DNA from: Neotamlana sargassicola
GTDB lineage: Bacteria > Bacteroidota > Bacteroidia > Flavobacteriales > Flavobacteriaceae
NCBI RefSeq assembly: GCF_020523965.1
Contig: NZ_JAJAPX010000003.1
Coordinates: 124,001 to 188,000 of the forward strand
Length of the DNA stretch: 64,000 nt
Direction: 5' to 3'
Every line of letters begins with the position of its first letter. Position 1 is the stretch's first letter. Shown here piece by piece: positions 7,963 through 17,405 of the stretch. Position numbers and translations under genes: made by a program. The notes under the pieces were generated by a model. The model did no database searches, was not told the origin of the DNA, and worked only from the letters and a program-made list of their open reading frames with translations.

Positions 7963-8015
7963 ATAAAATACGACATTGATTTACTATTTTTATAATCTAT
8001 TAAAACCATATAATA

Positions 8016-8849
8016 ATGAACACTAAAAAAATATTAATAGCAGTAGGGATACTTTTTTTAATAATTTCCTGTGCTACCAATCCGTTTACAGGTAAAAAAA
8101 CAATGGCTTTTGTTTCTAACGACCAGTTGTTTCCATCATCGTTTTCACAATACAATCAGGTGTTAACAGAAAGCAAAGTTATTACAGGAACCTCTCAATC
8201 TGAAATGATAACTAGAGTAGGGCAACGTATAGCAGTTGCTGCAGAACGTTATTTAACAGCAAATGGTTTTGAAGGCTATTTAAACGATTATAAATGGGAA
8301 TATAAATTAATAGAGTCTGAGCAAGTTAACGCTTGGTGTATGCCAGGAGGAAAAATTGCTTTTTATACAGGTATTTTGCCAATTGCAGATAACGAAACAG
8401 GTGTTGCTGCCATAATGGGGCACGAAGTAGCTCATGCATTAGCAAACCACGGGCAACAACGTATGAGTGCTGCTTATTTACAACAAGGTTTAGCTGTTGC
8501 AGGTAATGTGGCTTTATCAAGCGACCAACAAGCTTTAAGTATATTTAATCAATCTTTTGGTGTAGTATCTAATGTGGCAGGTATGTTACCTTTTAGCAGA
8601 AGTCATGAAACTGAAGCAGATAAAATTGGCATTTATTTAATGGCAATTGCAGGGTATAATCCAGATGAAGCTTCAGTGCTATGGGAACGTATGAAAGCAC
8701 ATAGTGGAGGACAATCTACTCCAGAGTTTTTAAGCACTCACCCAAGTAACGATTCTAGAATAGCAAACTTAAAATCTTTATCACCTCATGCTAAAAAAGA
8801 AGCAGAAAAATACGGAGTATCTTCATTTAGACCGTTAGGAGACTTTTAG
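8016..8849 (+). CDS. M48-family metallopeptidase lipoprotein (LoiP/YggG-like)
   Basis: A 277-residue zinc peptidase with a lipoprotein signal (lipobox LIISC, Cys19), so likely periplasmic and attached to a membrane. The zinc site is HEVAH at residues 136-140, with the downstream ligand motif ETEAD at 198-202, as in gluzincins. The end region carries STHPSNDSRIANL, typical of M48C proteins such as E. coli LoiP and BepA, which degrade or help fold outer-membrane proteins. It carries the ECF-type motif upstream, linking it to the sigma operon 6 kb away. A hairpin terminator follows directly. Confidence 0.92.
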   Translation: MNTKKILIAVGILFLIISCATNPFTGKKTMAFVSNDQLFPSSFSQYNQVLTESKVITGTSQSEMITRVGQRIAVAAERYLTANGFEGYLNDYKWEYKLIESEQVNAWCMPGGKIAFYTGILPIADNETGVAAIMGHEVAHALANHGQQRMSAAYLQQGLAVAGNVALSSDQQALSIFNQSFGVVSNVAGMLPFSRSHETEADKIGIYLMAIAGYNPDEASVLWERMKAHSGGQSTPEFLSTHPSNDSRIANLKSLSPHAKKEAEKYGVSSFRPLGDF

Positions 8850-8872
8850 TTTAAAATATTTAATTACTTTAG

Positions 8873-8907
8873 AAGCTGTCAATAAAATACATTGACAGCT
8901 TTTTTTA
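8873..8907 (+). terminator. Rho-independent terminator after the M48 peptidase
   Basis: An 11-bp perfect stem (AAGCTGTCAAT at 8873-8883, ATTGACAGCTT at 8891-8901) followed by a run of T. The MFS gene starts 7 bp later, so that gene must be initiated through or inside this hairpin region or by read-through. Confidence 0.85.
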
Positions 8908-8913
8908 TTTATT

Positions 8914-10206
8914 ATGACAACACTTAAAAAAGGAAGTGAAAAACTTTTAAACGCTTGGGCCTTTTACGATTGGGCAAACTCGGTTTACACTTTAACTATT
9001 GCCTCTTCAATTTTCCCAATATTTTATTCAGCATTATTTATATCAGAAATTAAAACTATTGAAGCTTTTGGTATAGAATTTAAAAGCACAGCTTTAATAA
9101 CTTTTGTAACTGCTTTTACATTTTTAGTAGTTGCTTTTACATCGCCTATTTTATCTGGAATTGCAGATTATGTAGGAAATAAAAAGAATTTTATGAAATT
9201 CTTTTGTTATCTAGGTGGTGCAGGTTGTATTGGGTTGTACTGGTTTAGTTTAGATAGGATTTATTTAAGCGTTCTTTTTTATTTTATGGGTTTAATAGGC
9301 TATTGGGGAAGTTTAGTGTTTTATAATTCGTATTTACCTGATATTGCTTTTGAGGAACAACAGGATAGTATAAGCGCCAAAGGGTTTTCATTAGGCTATT
9401 TTGGTAGCGTTATATTACTTATCGTTAATTTAGCGATGGTAATGAGTCAAGAGGACGGTGGCGCAAAAATGGATATGATGCGTTATTCTTTTATAACGGT
9501 AGGTATTTGGTGGATTGGTTTTAGTCAATACAGTTTTTATTGGTTACCAAAAGGTGTTTCATCGGGGCATAAAATAACTAAAGCAATATTATTTAATGGC
9601 TTAAAAGAGTTAAAACAAGTATGGAAACAACTTAAACAAAACTTAAGATTAAAACGATACTTATATGCTTTTTTTGTGTTTAGTATGGCGGTACAAACCA
9701 TTATGTTGGTTGCAGTTTATTTTGGTGAAGAAGAAATTGCTTGGAGTAACGACGATGCGAAAACAACCGGACTAATTGGAAGTATTTTAATTATTCAACT
9801 TGTTGCCATTTTAGGTGCATTTTTAACATCAAAAGCGTCATCTAAATTTGGAAATATAAAAACACTCATTTTTATAAATCTAATTTGGATGAGTTTATGT
9901 TTTTATGCTTTTTTTATGAAAACGCCTGTTCAATTTTATATTGCAGCCAGTATTGTTGGGTTAGTAATGGGAGGTATTCAATCTTTATCTCGATCTACTT
10001 ATTCTAAGTTTTTGCCAGAAACCGAAGATTCAACTTCATATTTCAGTTTTTACGATGTTGCAGAAAAAATAGGAATAGTAATTGGTATGATAATTTTTGC
10101 CTTTATAGACCAAATTACAGGAAGCATGCGTAACGGTATTTTATTTTTATTTGTATTCTTTTTAATAGGTATTGTTTTGCTTTTACGTGTGCCTAAAAGT
10201 GAATAA
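8914..10206 (+). CDS. MFS permease of the UMF1 / Atg22-like family
   Basis: A 430-residue polytopic membrane protein with about 12 hydrophobic spans. The N-terminal NAWAFYDWANSVYTLTIASS is the signature of UMF1-type transporters related to yeast vacuolar Atg22. A further MFS feature is the conserved GGIQSLSRSTYSKFLPE segment near residue 350. Family members are thought to export amino acids or similar small molecules, but the bacterial substrate is not established and nothing in the neighbourhood points to one. The gene starts right after the hairpin of the M48 peptidase gene and is convergent with the STAS-like gene. Confidence 0.88.
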   Translation: MTTLKKGSEKLLNAWAFYDWANSVYTLTIASSIFPIFYSALFISEIKTIEAFGIEFKSTALITFVTAFTFLVVAFTSPILSGIADYVGNKKNFMKFFCYLGGAGCIGLYWFSLDRIYLSVLFYFMGLIGYWGSLVFYNSYLPDIAFEEQQDSISAKGFSLGYFGSVILLIVNLAMVMSQEDGGAKMDMMRYSFITVGIWWIGFSQYSFYWLPKGVSSGHKITKAILFNGLKELKQVWKQLKQNLRLKRYLYAFFVFSMAVQTIMLVAVYFGEEEIAWSNDDAKTTGLIGSILIIQLVAILGAFLTSKASSKFGNIKTLIFINLIWMSLCFYAFFMKTPVQFYIAASIVGLVMGGIQSLSRSTYSKFLPETEDSTSYFSFYDVAEKIGIVIGMIIFAFIDQITGSMRNGILFLFVFFLIGIVLLLRVPKSE

Positions 10207-10213
10207 GTTAATT

Positions 10214-10597
10214 TTAAATAATTTTATTATATTTAGTTACAATATTTTCAGCCCAAATAATAGCTTCGTTAAGGTCTGTAAAAATTTCAAAAGGTTTATT
10301 TATAAATAATTTTTCTACTTCGGCATTATTTATAGATAAATTGCTTGTTGATACAACAGAAAACCCAGCTAAGTTTGGTATTTTAGAAGTTTTAGCGTAA
10401 ACCTCTGGATTTACAGCATAAGAATTTACTCTGTTAGTAATATAAACAAAAGGTTTTATAGGGTAGTATGCATCAGCAATATCTATTAAAATATTATTTG
10501 ATACTTCTGTAATAGTCTCACCTTCATTTATTTCAACTATTAAATGGCTTTTATAAATTTTTACTGTTCCTATTTCAAGATCTAGGGCTTTTATCAT
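10214..10597 (-). CDS. STAS/SpoIIAA-like hypothetical protein
   Basis: A 127-residue soluble protein without signal peptide. The pattern of strands in the first half (TVKIYKSHLIVEINEG), the middle (PFVYITNRV) and a final helix (DLNEAIIWAENIV) resembles SpoIIAA-like STAS/SEC14 proteins that are common in Bacteroidota. No catalytic residues are evident. Its role is unknown. It is followed downstream by the clpC terminator region of the neighbouring operon only on the other side, so it probably has its own promoter in the 77 bp before it. Confidence 0.65.
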   Translation of the reverse strand: MIKALDLEIGTVKIYKSHLIVEINEGETITEVSNNILIDIADAYYPIKPFVYITNRVNSYAVNPEVYAKTSKIPNLAGFSVVSTSNLSINNAEVEKLFINKPFEIFTDLNEAIIWAENIVTKYNKII

Positions 10598-10616
10598 AAA
10601 TCATAATTTATCTGTA

Positions 10617-10648
10617 AGAAAAAAGCCCAAAAGTACACTTTTGGGCTT
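10617..10648 (-). terminator. Rho-independent terminator of clpC
   Basis: A 12-bp perfect inverted repeat (AAGCCCAAAAGT at 10623-10634, ACTTTTGGGCTT at 10637-10648) followed on the minus strand by six T. It lies 27 bp after the clpC stop codon. Confidence 0.85.
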
Positions 10649-10674
10649 ACATAGAATTATAATTTAAGACTTTG

Positions 10675-13224
10675 TTATGATTCTGTAGATTTTTTAGCTT
10701 TATCAATAGAAATGACTAATTCGTCCTTGTTTTCATCAAAATCTAATTTTATGCCATCGCCTTCCTGTAAATTAGAGGCAACAATTTCTTCAGCTAAAGT
10801 ATCTTCAACATACTTTTGTATAGCTCTTTTTAAAGGTCTTGCTCCGTATTGTTTATCAAAACCTTTATCGGCTATGAAATCTTTGGCAGCATCGGTTAAT
10901 GTTAAATTATAACCTAAGCCATTAATTCTGCTTAATAGTTTCTTTAACTCAATATCAATAATTTTACTTATGTCTTCTTTTTCTAAAGCATTAAATACAA
11001 TTACGTCATCAATTCTGTTCAAGAACTCTGGAGCAAACGATTTTTTTAACGAATTTTCTATAACACCTCTTGCATTTTCGGCTTCTTGCGCTTTTTGTGA
11101 TGCTGTACCAAAACCAATACCTGTACCAAAGTCTTTTAATTTTCTAGCACCAATATTCGAGGTCATTATTATTATAGTGTTTCTAAAATCAATTTTTCTA
11201 CCTAAGCTATCCGTTAAATAGCCATCATCTAAAACTTGAAGCAACATATTAAATACATCTGGATGTGCTTTTTCAATTTCATCTAAAAGCACAACAGCGT
11301 AAGGTTTTCTGCGTACTTTTTCTGTTAATTGTCCACCTTCTTCGTAACCAACGTATCCTGGAGGAGCACCCACTAATCTGGAAATTGCAAATTTTTCCAT
11401 GTATTCACTCATATCTATTCTAACAAGAGAATCTTCACTATCAAATAATTCACGTGATAGTATTTTGGCTAATTGGGTTTTACCAACACCTGTTTGCCCT
11501 AAGAATATGAAAGAGCCAATAGGCTTGTTAGGGTCTTTTAACCCTGCGCGGTTACGCTGTATGGCTTTAACCACTTTAGCAACAGCATCATCTTGACCAA
11601 TTACTTTGCCTTTTATAAGATTTGGTAATTCGGCAAGTTTGTTAATTTCGGTTTGTGCAATACGGTTAACAGGTACGCCCGTCATCATTGAAATAACATC
11701 AGCTACATTATCTTCGGTTACAATTTCACGATGTTGTTTCGTGTCTTCTTCCCATTTTTCTTGAGCTATAGATAATTCTTTTTCTAAACGTTTTTCATCA
11801 TCTCTTAAACGCGCAGCTTCTTCATATTTTTGTTTACGAACGACGGCGTTTTTAAGTTCTTTTATATCTTCAAGCTGCTTTTCTAACTCAATAATTTGTT
11901 TAGGAACATCAATGTTAGTTATGTGAACACGAGATCCTGCTTCATCTAAGGCATCAATAGCTTTGTCTGGTAAAAATCGCTCAGACATATATCTATTAGT
12001 TAATTTTACACAGGCTTCAATGGCTTCTGGTGTGTAATCAACGTTATGGTGTTCTTCGTATTTACCTTTAATGTTGTTTAATATTTCAATAGTTTCTTCA
12101 ACACTTGTAGGCTCTACAATTACTTTTTGAAAACGACGCTCTAAAGCACCATCTTTTTCTATGTATTGTCTGTATTCATCAAGTGTAGTAGCTCCAATAC
12201 ATTGAATTTCACCTCTTGCTAATGCAGGTTTAAACATATTTGAAGCATCTAAACTTCCCGTAGCTCCACCGGCGCCAACAATAGTATGAATTTCATCGAT
12301 AAATAAAATAACGTCGTCATTTTTTTCAAGTTCGTTCATTACGGCTTTCATGCGTTCTTCAAACTGTCCACGATATTTAGTACCAGCAACTAAACTTGCT
12401 AAATCTAGAGTAACAACGCGTTTGTTAAATAAAATGCGCGATACTTTTCGTTTTACAATTCTAAGCGCTAAGCCTTCGGCAATGGCAGATTTACCAACAC
12501 CAGGTTCACCAATTAATAACGGATTGTTTTTCTTTCGTCTACTTAAAACCTGAGATACGCGTTCAATTTCTTTTTCTCGACCAACAACAGGATCTAATTT
12601 ACCATCTTCGGCTAAAGCTGTTAAATCGCGGCCAAAGTTATCTAAAACAGGGGTTTTAGATTTTTTATTAGACTTGTTTGATGGGGTATTAAATACATCT
12701 TTAGAACCATCGTCGCCAGAAGCCGTATCATCGTCTTGAAAAGACTCTGATTTAGGTTCTATATAATTGTTGTCATTATTTGTAATCATAAATTTAAATT
12801 GTTCTTTAACATTGTCGTAGTCAACTTTTAACTTATTTAAAAGTTTGGTAGTTGGGTCGTTTTCGTTTCGTAAAATACAAAGTAGCAAGTGTGCGGTATT
12901 AATAGAAGTACTCTGGAAAAGCTTAGCCTCTAGAAATGTTGTTTTTAAAGCACGTTCTGCTTGTCTTGTTAAATGTAAATTCTTTTTTTGGTTTGAAGCA
13001 ACAGAAATACTTGGGTTTGCCGGACTTAAAATTTCAACTTTACGTCTTAAATGATTTAAATCAATATCTAGGGCATTTAAAATATTTATTGCTTTACCAT
13101 TGCCATCGCGAAGTAAACCAAGCATTAAATGTTCGGTACCTATAAAATCGTGTCCCAAACGCAAAGCTTCTTCTTTACTAAATGCGATTACATCCTTTAC
13201 TCTTGGTGAAAAATTATCATCCAT
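10675..13224 (-). CDS. clpC: ATP-dependent Clp unfoldase ClpC
   Basis: A 849-residue HSP100 unfoldase that feeds proteins to ClpP. An N-terminal Clp repeat domain (about residues 5-140, starting FSPRVKDVIAFSKEEALRLG) precedes the first AAA+ module (Walker A GEPGVGKS, Walker B VILFIDEIHT), a UVR-type coiled coil (KQKYEEAARLRDDEKRLEKE) and the second AAA+ module (GQTGVGKT, VVLLDEIEKAH). A GIGFG segment in the second module could be the ClpP-binding loop. The start is placed at ATG 13224, where AAAGGA lies about nine bases upstream, rather than at an in-frame ATG 17 codons earlier. It is divergent from gyrA. Confidence 0.95.
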   Translation of the reverse strand: MDDNFSPRVKDVIAFSKEEALRLGHDFIGTEHLMLGLLRDGNGKAINILNALDIDLNHLRRKVEILSPANPSISVASNQKKNLHLTRQAERALKTTFLEAKLFQSTSINTAHLLLCILRNENDPTTKLLNKLKVDYDNVKEQFKFMITNNDNNYIEPKSESFQDDDTASGDDGSKDVFNTPSNKSNKKSKTPVLDNFGRDLTALAEDGKLDPVVGREKEIERVSQVLSRRKKNNPLLIGEPGVGKSAIAEGLALRIVKRKVSRILFNKRVVTLDLASLVAGTKYRGQFEERMKAVMNELEKNDDVILFIDEIHTIVGAGGATGSLDASNMFKPALARGEIQCIGATTLDEYRQYIEKDGALERRFQKVIVEPTSVEETIEILNNIKGKYEEHHNVDYTPEAIEACVKLTNRYMSERFLPDKAIDALDEAGSRVHITNIDVPKQIIELEKQLEDIKELKNAVVRKQKYEEAARLRDDEKRLEKELSIAQEKWEEDTKQHREIVTEDNVADVISMMTGVPVNRIAQTEINKLAELPNLIKGKVIGQDDAVAKVVKAIQRNRAGLKDPNKPIGSFIFLGQTGVGKTQLAKILSRELFDSEDSLVRIDMSEYMEKFAISRLVGAPPGYVGYEEGGQLTEKVRRKPYAVVLLDEIEKAHPDVFNMLLQVLDDGYLTDSLGRKIDFRNTIIIMTSNIGARKLKDFGTGIGFGTASQKAQEAENARGVIENSLKKSFAPEFLNRIDDVIVFNALEKEDISKIIDIELKKLLSRINGLGYNLTLTDAAKDFIADKGFDKQYGARPLKRAIQKYVEDTLAEEIVASNLQEGDGIKLDFDENKDELVISIDKAKKSTES

Positions 13225-13484
13225 ATCTTGTGTCCTTTCTGCATTAAAAATAATAAAACATTTTACTAAAGGCAAAAACTATACCTAAAAATGTCTGTTT
13301 GTGGCTAATTGACGAAAAATTATTGAAATAATCAAAATCTTTAACGAGATACTTATTAACCAAAATTAGGATTATAATTGTTAATAAAAAAAAGGTAAAA
13401 AAGAGCCTTTATAGCTTATTAAAACTAATGAAATACTTATATTAGCACGTTTTGAAATTGAGATAAAATTAAATTAAATTATAT
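13225..13484. other. Divergent clpC-gyrA intergenic region
   Basis: This 260-bp AT-rich stretch must hold the promoters of both clpC and gyrA. The only recognisable element is TATATTAG at 13438-13445, a near match to the Bacteroidota -7 box, 40 bp before gyrA. No convincing heat-shock operator or open frame was seen. Confidence 0.4.
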
Positions 13485-16043
13485 ATGGCAGAAGGAGAAA
13501 AACTCATCCCTATTAACATAGAAGATGAGATGAAATCGGCTTACATTGATTATTCAATGTCGGTCATTGTGTCACGTGCGTTACCAGATGTAAGAGATGG
13601 ATTTAAGCCAGTACACCGTCGTGTACTTTACGGTATGCATACTTTAGGAGTTAGATCGAATGTAGCTTATAAAAAATCGGCAACTATAGTAGGTGAAGTG
13701 TTAGGTAAATATCACCCACATGGAGACTCATCGGTTTACGATACTATGGTGCGTATGGCGCAGGATTGGAGTTTACGATACTTATTGGTAGATGGACAAG
13801 GAAATTATGGTTCTATTGATGGTGATAACCCTGCAGCAATGCGTTATACCGAAGCTAGAATGCAAAAAATTTCGGAGGACATGTTGGCAGATATCGATAA
13901 AGATACTGTAGACCATAAGTTAAATTTCTCTGACGAATATAAAGAACCAACCGTTTTACCAACCAAAATACCAACGTTATTGGTTAATGGAGCCTCTGGT
14001 ATTGCCGTTGGTATGGCTACAAATATGCCACCTCATAACTTAACCGAAGTTGTTGATGGAACCATTGCTTATATTGATAATACCGATATTGAAATAAGCG
14101 AATTAATGCAGCATATAAAAGCTCCAGATTTTCCTACCGGAGGAACCATTTATGGGTACGATGGGGTTAAAGAAGCTTTTGAAACTGGCCGCGGACGAAT
14201 TGTAATGCGCGGAAAAGCTGTTATTGAAGAGGTAAATGGAAGAGAGTGTATAATAGTTACCGAAATACCTTACCAAGTTAACAAAGCCGATATGATTAAA
14301 AAGACGGCTGATTTAGTTAACGACAAAAAACTAGAAGGAATATCAACTATTCGCGATGAGTCCGATAGAAATGGTATGCGCGTAGTTTATGTTTTAAAGC
14401 GTGATGCAATACCAAATATTGTATTAAATAAACTTTACAAATACACAGCTTTACAGTCATCTTTTAGTGTAAATAATATTGCTTTAGTAAACGGGCGTCC
14501 GCAGTTATTAAACCTAAAGGAACTTATACATTATTTTGTAGAGCACAGGCATGAGGTTGTTACTAGGCGTACTCAATACGAATTACGTAAAGCGGAAGAA
14601 CGCGCACATATTTTAGAAGGTTTAATTATTGCATCAGATAATATAGATGAAGTAATTGCGCTTATTCGTGCCTCGTCAAATGCAGATGAAGCCAGAAATA
14701 AATTAATAGAACGTTTTGAGTTAACCGAAATTCAAGCACGTGCTATTGTAGAAATGAGATTACGTCAACTTACAGGACTAGAGCAAGATAAATTGCGCAC
14801 AGAGTACGAAGAGTTGATGAAAACCATTGAAGATTTAAAAGACATTCTTGCAAAGAAAGAGCGCAGAATGGACATTATAAAAGAAGAATTAACCATTGTA
14901 AGAGATAAGTATGGAGACGAGCGTCGCTCGGTTATCGAATATGCAGGCGGAAGCTTGAGTATTGAAGATATGATTCCTAACGAAAAAGTAGTTATTACAA
15001 TTTCTCATGCAGGTTATATTAAACGTACTTCGCTTAACGAATATAAAACACAAAATAGAGGTGGTGTTGGTCAAAAAGCATCAACAACTAGAAATGAAGA
15101 TTTCTTAGAGCATTTATTCGTGGGTACAAACCATCAATATATGTTATTCTTTACCCAAAAAGGAAAATGTTTCTGGATGCGTGTTTACGAAATACCAGAA
15201 GGCAGTAAAACCTCAAAGGGAAGAGCTATACAAAACCTTATAAATATTGAACAAGACGATAAGGTAATGGCCTTTATTTGTACTCAAGATTTAAAAGATG
15301 AAGATTACATAAACAGTCATTATGTAATTATGGCTACTAAAAACGGACAAGTAAAGAAAACTGCTCTAGAGCAGTATTCGCGTCCACGTACCAACGGTAT
15401 TAACGCCATTACGATTAAAGATAACGATGAGTTACTTGAAGCTAAATTAACTACAGGTAACAGTCAAGTTATGTTAGCACTTAAATCGGGTAAAGCAATT
15501 CGTTTTGAGGAAGCTAAAACTAGGCCAATGGGGCGTGGTGCTTCTGGGGTAAGAGGTATAACTTTAGCCCACGATAAGGATGAGGTTATTGGTATGGTAA
15601 CCGTAGAAAATCCGCAAGAAGAAACAGTTTTAGTCGTAACAGAAAACGGTTACGGAAAACGTACATTTATTGATGATCCAGAAGATGGAGAAGCAGTTTA
15701 CCGTATAACAAACCGTGGAGGTAAAGGGGTTAAAACCATATCTATTAGCGAAAAAACAGGCGATTTAGTAGCTATAAAAAGTGTAACAGATAACGATGAT
15801 TTAATGATTATCAATAAATCTGGTATCGCTATACGTCTAGCTGTTGAAAATTTACGTACAATGGGTAGGGCAACACAAGGCGTTAAACTTATAAATCTAA
15901 AAGGTAAAGATTCTATTGCTGCTGTTGCTAAAGTTATGCATGATGAAGATGAAGTTGTAGAAGATGAAAATGCAGAAGGAATAGAGAATACAGGAGAAGT
16001 TCAAGATGGCACAACTCTTGATAATTCATCAACCGAAGAATAA
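13485..16043 (+). CDS. gyrA: DNA gyrase subunit A
   Basis: A 852-residue type IIA topoisomerase subunit that cuts and reseals DNA during negative supercoiling, acting with GyrB. The catalytic tyrosine is Y121 in [10 protein letters not shown]. The quinolone-resistance region reads [10 protein letters not shown], with S82 and D86 at the positions equal to E. coli S83 and D87, so no classical resistance change is present. The C-terminal pinwheel domain starts around residue 505; its GyrA box is diverged (QNRGGVGQK at about 523-531 instead of QRRGGKG). The protein ends in an acidic tail. The TPR gene follows after 28 bp and may be co-transcribed. Confidence 0.97.
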   Translation: MAEGEKLIPINIEDEMKSAYIDYSMSVIVSRALPDVRDGFKPVHRRVLYGMHTLGVRSNVAYKKSATIVGEVLGKYHPHGDSSVYDTMVRMAQDWSLRYLLVDGQGNYGSIDGDNPAAMRYTEARMQKISEDMLADIDKDTVDHKLNFSDEYKEPTVLPTKIPTLLVNGASGIAVGMATNMPPHNLTEVVDGTIAYIDNTDIEISELMQHIKAPDFPTGGTIYGYDGVKEAFETGRGRIVMRGKAVIEEVNGRECIIVTEIPYQVNKADMIKKTADLVNDKKLEGISTIRDESDRNGMRVVYVLKRDAIPNIVLNKLYKYTALQSSFSVNNIALVNGRPQLLNLKELIHYFVEHRHEVVTRRTQYELRKAEERAHILEGLIIASDNIDEVIALIRASSNADEARNKLIERFELTEIQARAIVEMRLRQLTGLEQDKLRTEYEELMKTIEDLKDILAKKERRMDIIKEELTIVRDKYGDERRSVIEYAGGSLSIEDMIPNEKVVITISHAGYIKRTSLNEYKTQNRGGVGQKASTTRNEDFLEHLFVGTNHQYMLFFTQKGKCFWMRVYEIPEGSKTSKGRAIQNLINIEQDDKVMAFICTQDLKDEDYINSHYVIMATKNGQVKKTALEQYSRPRTNGINAITIKDNDELLEAKLTTGNSQVMLALKSGKAIRFEEAKTRPMGRGASGVRGITLAHDKDEVIGMVTVENPQEETVLVVTENGYGKRTFIDDPEDGEAVYRITNRGGKGVKTISISEKTGDLVAIKSVTDNDDLMIINKSGIAIRLAVENLRTMGRATQGVKLINLKGKDSIAAVAKVMHDEDEVVEDENAEGIENTGEVQDGTTLDNSSTEE

Positions 16044-16071
16044 ACATTAAATAAACTTAATATTAAAAAAA

Positions 16072-17325
16072 ATGAAAAAACAATTAATTTTTGCTTTAGC
16101 CTTATCAATGAGTGCCTTTTCATTTGCACAGAAAAAAGAATTGAAGGCAGCAGAAAAAGCAATTAAAAGTGCTAATTTCTCTGAAGCTAAATCGGCTTTA
16201 AGTGCTGTTGAACCTATGATTGGCTCTTTAGATGAAAAATTAAAGTCAAAGTATTACTTATTAAAAGCTCAAGCGTTATACTCTAACGGTAGTGCAAATG
16301 CAGCGGATATAGACAGCGCTATTGAAAATCTTGATAAGGTTGGTTCGGTTAATGCTCCAGCGGCATCTGAATTAAAATCTTCTATGGTAAGTGAGTTTCT
16401 TAAAAAAGGTAACGAAGCTTATGAAGGTCAGGACTTTAAAACAGCGTCTTCAAACTTCGAGAGAGCTTATAATTTAAAACAAACCGATACCGTATTTTTG
16501 TATTATGCGGCTGCTACAGCAATAAATGTGCAAGATTACGACAGAGCGTTAGGTTTATATGAAAAGCTTAAAAATTTAGGGTATACAGGTATTTCAACGC
16601 AGTATTACGCGACTAATGTAGAAACTGGAGAAGAGGAAATTTTAGGAGATAAAAACACTCAAAATTTATATGTAAAAGCTAAAAGTCATATAAACCCAGG
16701 TGAGCGTAAAACTGAATCAAAATATCCAGAAATTGTAAAAAACATAGCTTTAATTTATGTTTCTAATGGTGATAATGAAAAGGCTTTAGAGGCTATGGCC
16801 GAAGCCAGAGCTAAAAATCCAGAGGATATTAATTTACTTTTAAACGAGGCGAACATTTATTATAAAATGGGAGAGACTACAAAGTTTAAAGATTTACTTG
16901 AAGAAGCTACTTCTTTAGATCCAAACAACCCAGAATTACGTTATAATTTAGGCGTAATTGCAACAGAATCTGGCGATTTAGAAGAAGCTAAAAAGCAATA
17001 CGAAAAAGCAGTAGAATTAAATCCTAAATATGTAAATGCATATATTAACTTATCGGCTTTAGTTCTAGAGCAAGAAGCGCCATTAGTAGAAGAAATGAAT
17101 GGTTTAGGAACCTCGTCTGCAGATGATAGACGTTATGAAGAATTGCGTTTAAAAAGACAAGCTATTTATCATGAAGCGGTACCATATTTATCTAAAGCTT
17201 TAGAGCTTGATGAGTCTAACATAAATGCGGCTAAAACCTTAATGAATATTTATAGTATTTTAGGAGAAACTGATAAGTATAAAGAGTTAAAAACTAAAGT
17301 TGAAACTCTTGAAGCTGGACAATAA
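16072..17325 (+). CDS. Exported TPR-repeat protein
   Basis: A 417-residue protein with a signal peptide (MKKQLIFALALSMSAFSFAQ, cleavage near residue 20) and several tetratricopeptide repeats. Clear repeats lie at about residues 115-150 (GNEAYEGQDFKTASSNFERA), 220-255 and 285-325 (NLGVIATESGDLEEAKKQYE followed by KAVELNPKYVNAYINLSALV). TPR domains mediate protein binding; here it would act in the periplasm. Such genes commonly follow gyrA in Flavobacteriaceae. The partner is unknown. A strong terminator follows. Confidence 0.85.
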   Translation: MKKQLIFALALSMSAFSFAQKKELKAAEKAIKSANFSEAKSALSAVEPMIGSLDEKLKSKYYLLKAQALYSNGSANAADIDSAIENLDKVGSVNAPAASELKSSMVSEFLKKGNEAYEGQDFKTASSNFERAYNLKQTDTVFLYYAAATAINVQDYDRALGLYEKLKNLGYTGISTQYYATNVETGEEEILGDKNTQNLYVKAKSHINPGERKTESKYPEIVKNIALIYVSNGDNEKALEAMAEARAKNPEDINLLLNEANIYYKMGETTKFKDLLEEATSLDPNNPELRYNLGVIATESGDLEEAKKQYEKAVELNPKYVNAYINLSALVLEQEAPLVEEMNGLGTSSADDRRYEELRLKRQAIYHEAVPYLSKALELDESNINAAKTLMNIYSILGETDKYKELKTKVETLEAGQ

Positions 17326-17351
17326 TGTACTAGTTATACAGTATATAAATA

Positions 17352-17380
17352 AAAAAGCCACTTATTGAAAGTGGCTTTTT
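17352..17380. terminator. Bidirectional terminator between the TPR gene and the transglutaminase operon
   Basis: A 12-bp perfect stem (AAAAAGCCACTT at 17352-17363, AAGTGGCTTTTT at 17369-17380) with a 5-nt loop; T-runs follow on both strands. It serves two convergent transcription units. Confidence 0.88.
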
Positions 17381-17405
17381 TTGTGTTTTAATTTATAGTT
17401 CCAGG

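Noticed and set aside
12936-13145. Plus-strand frame opposite the N-terminal domain of clpC
   Set aside because: Shadow frame of a strongly conserved gene; leucine-rich only because of the complement of its codons.
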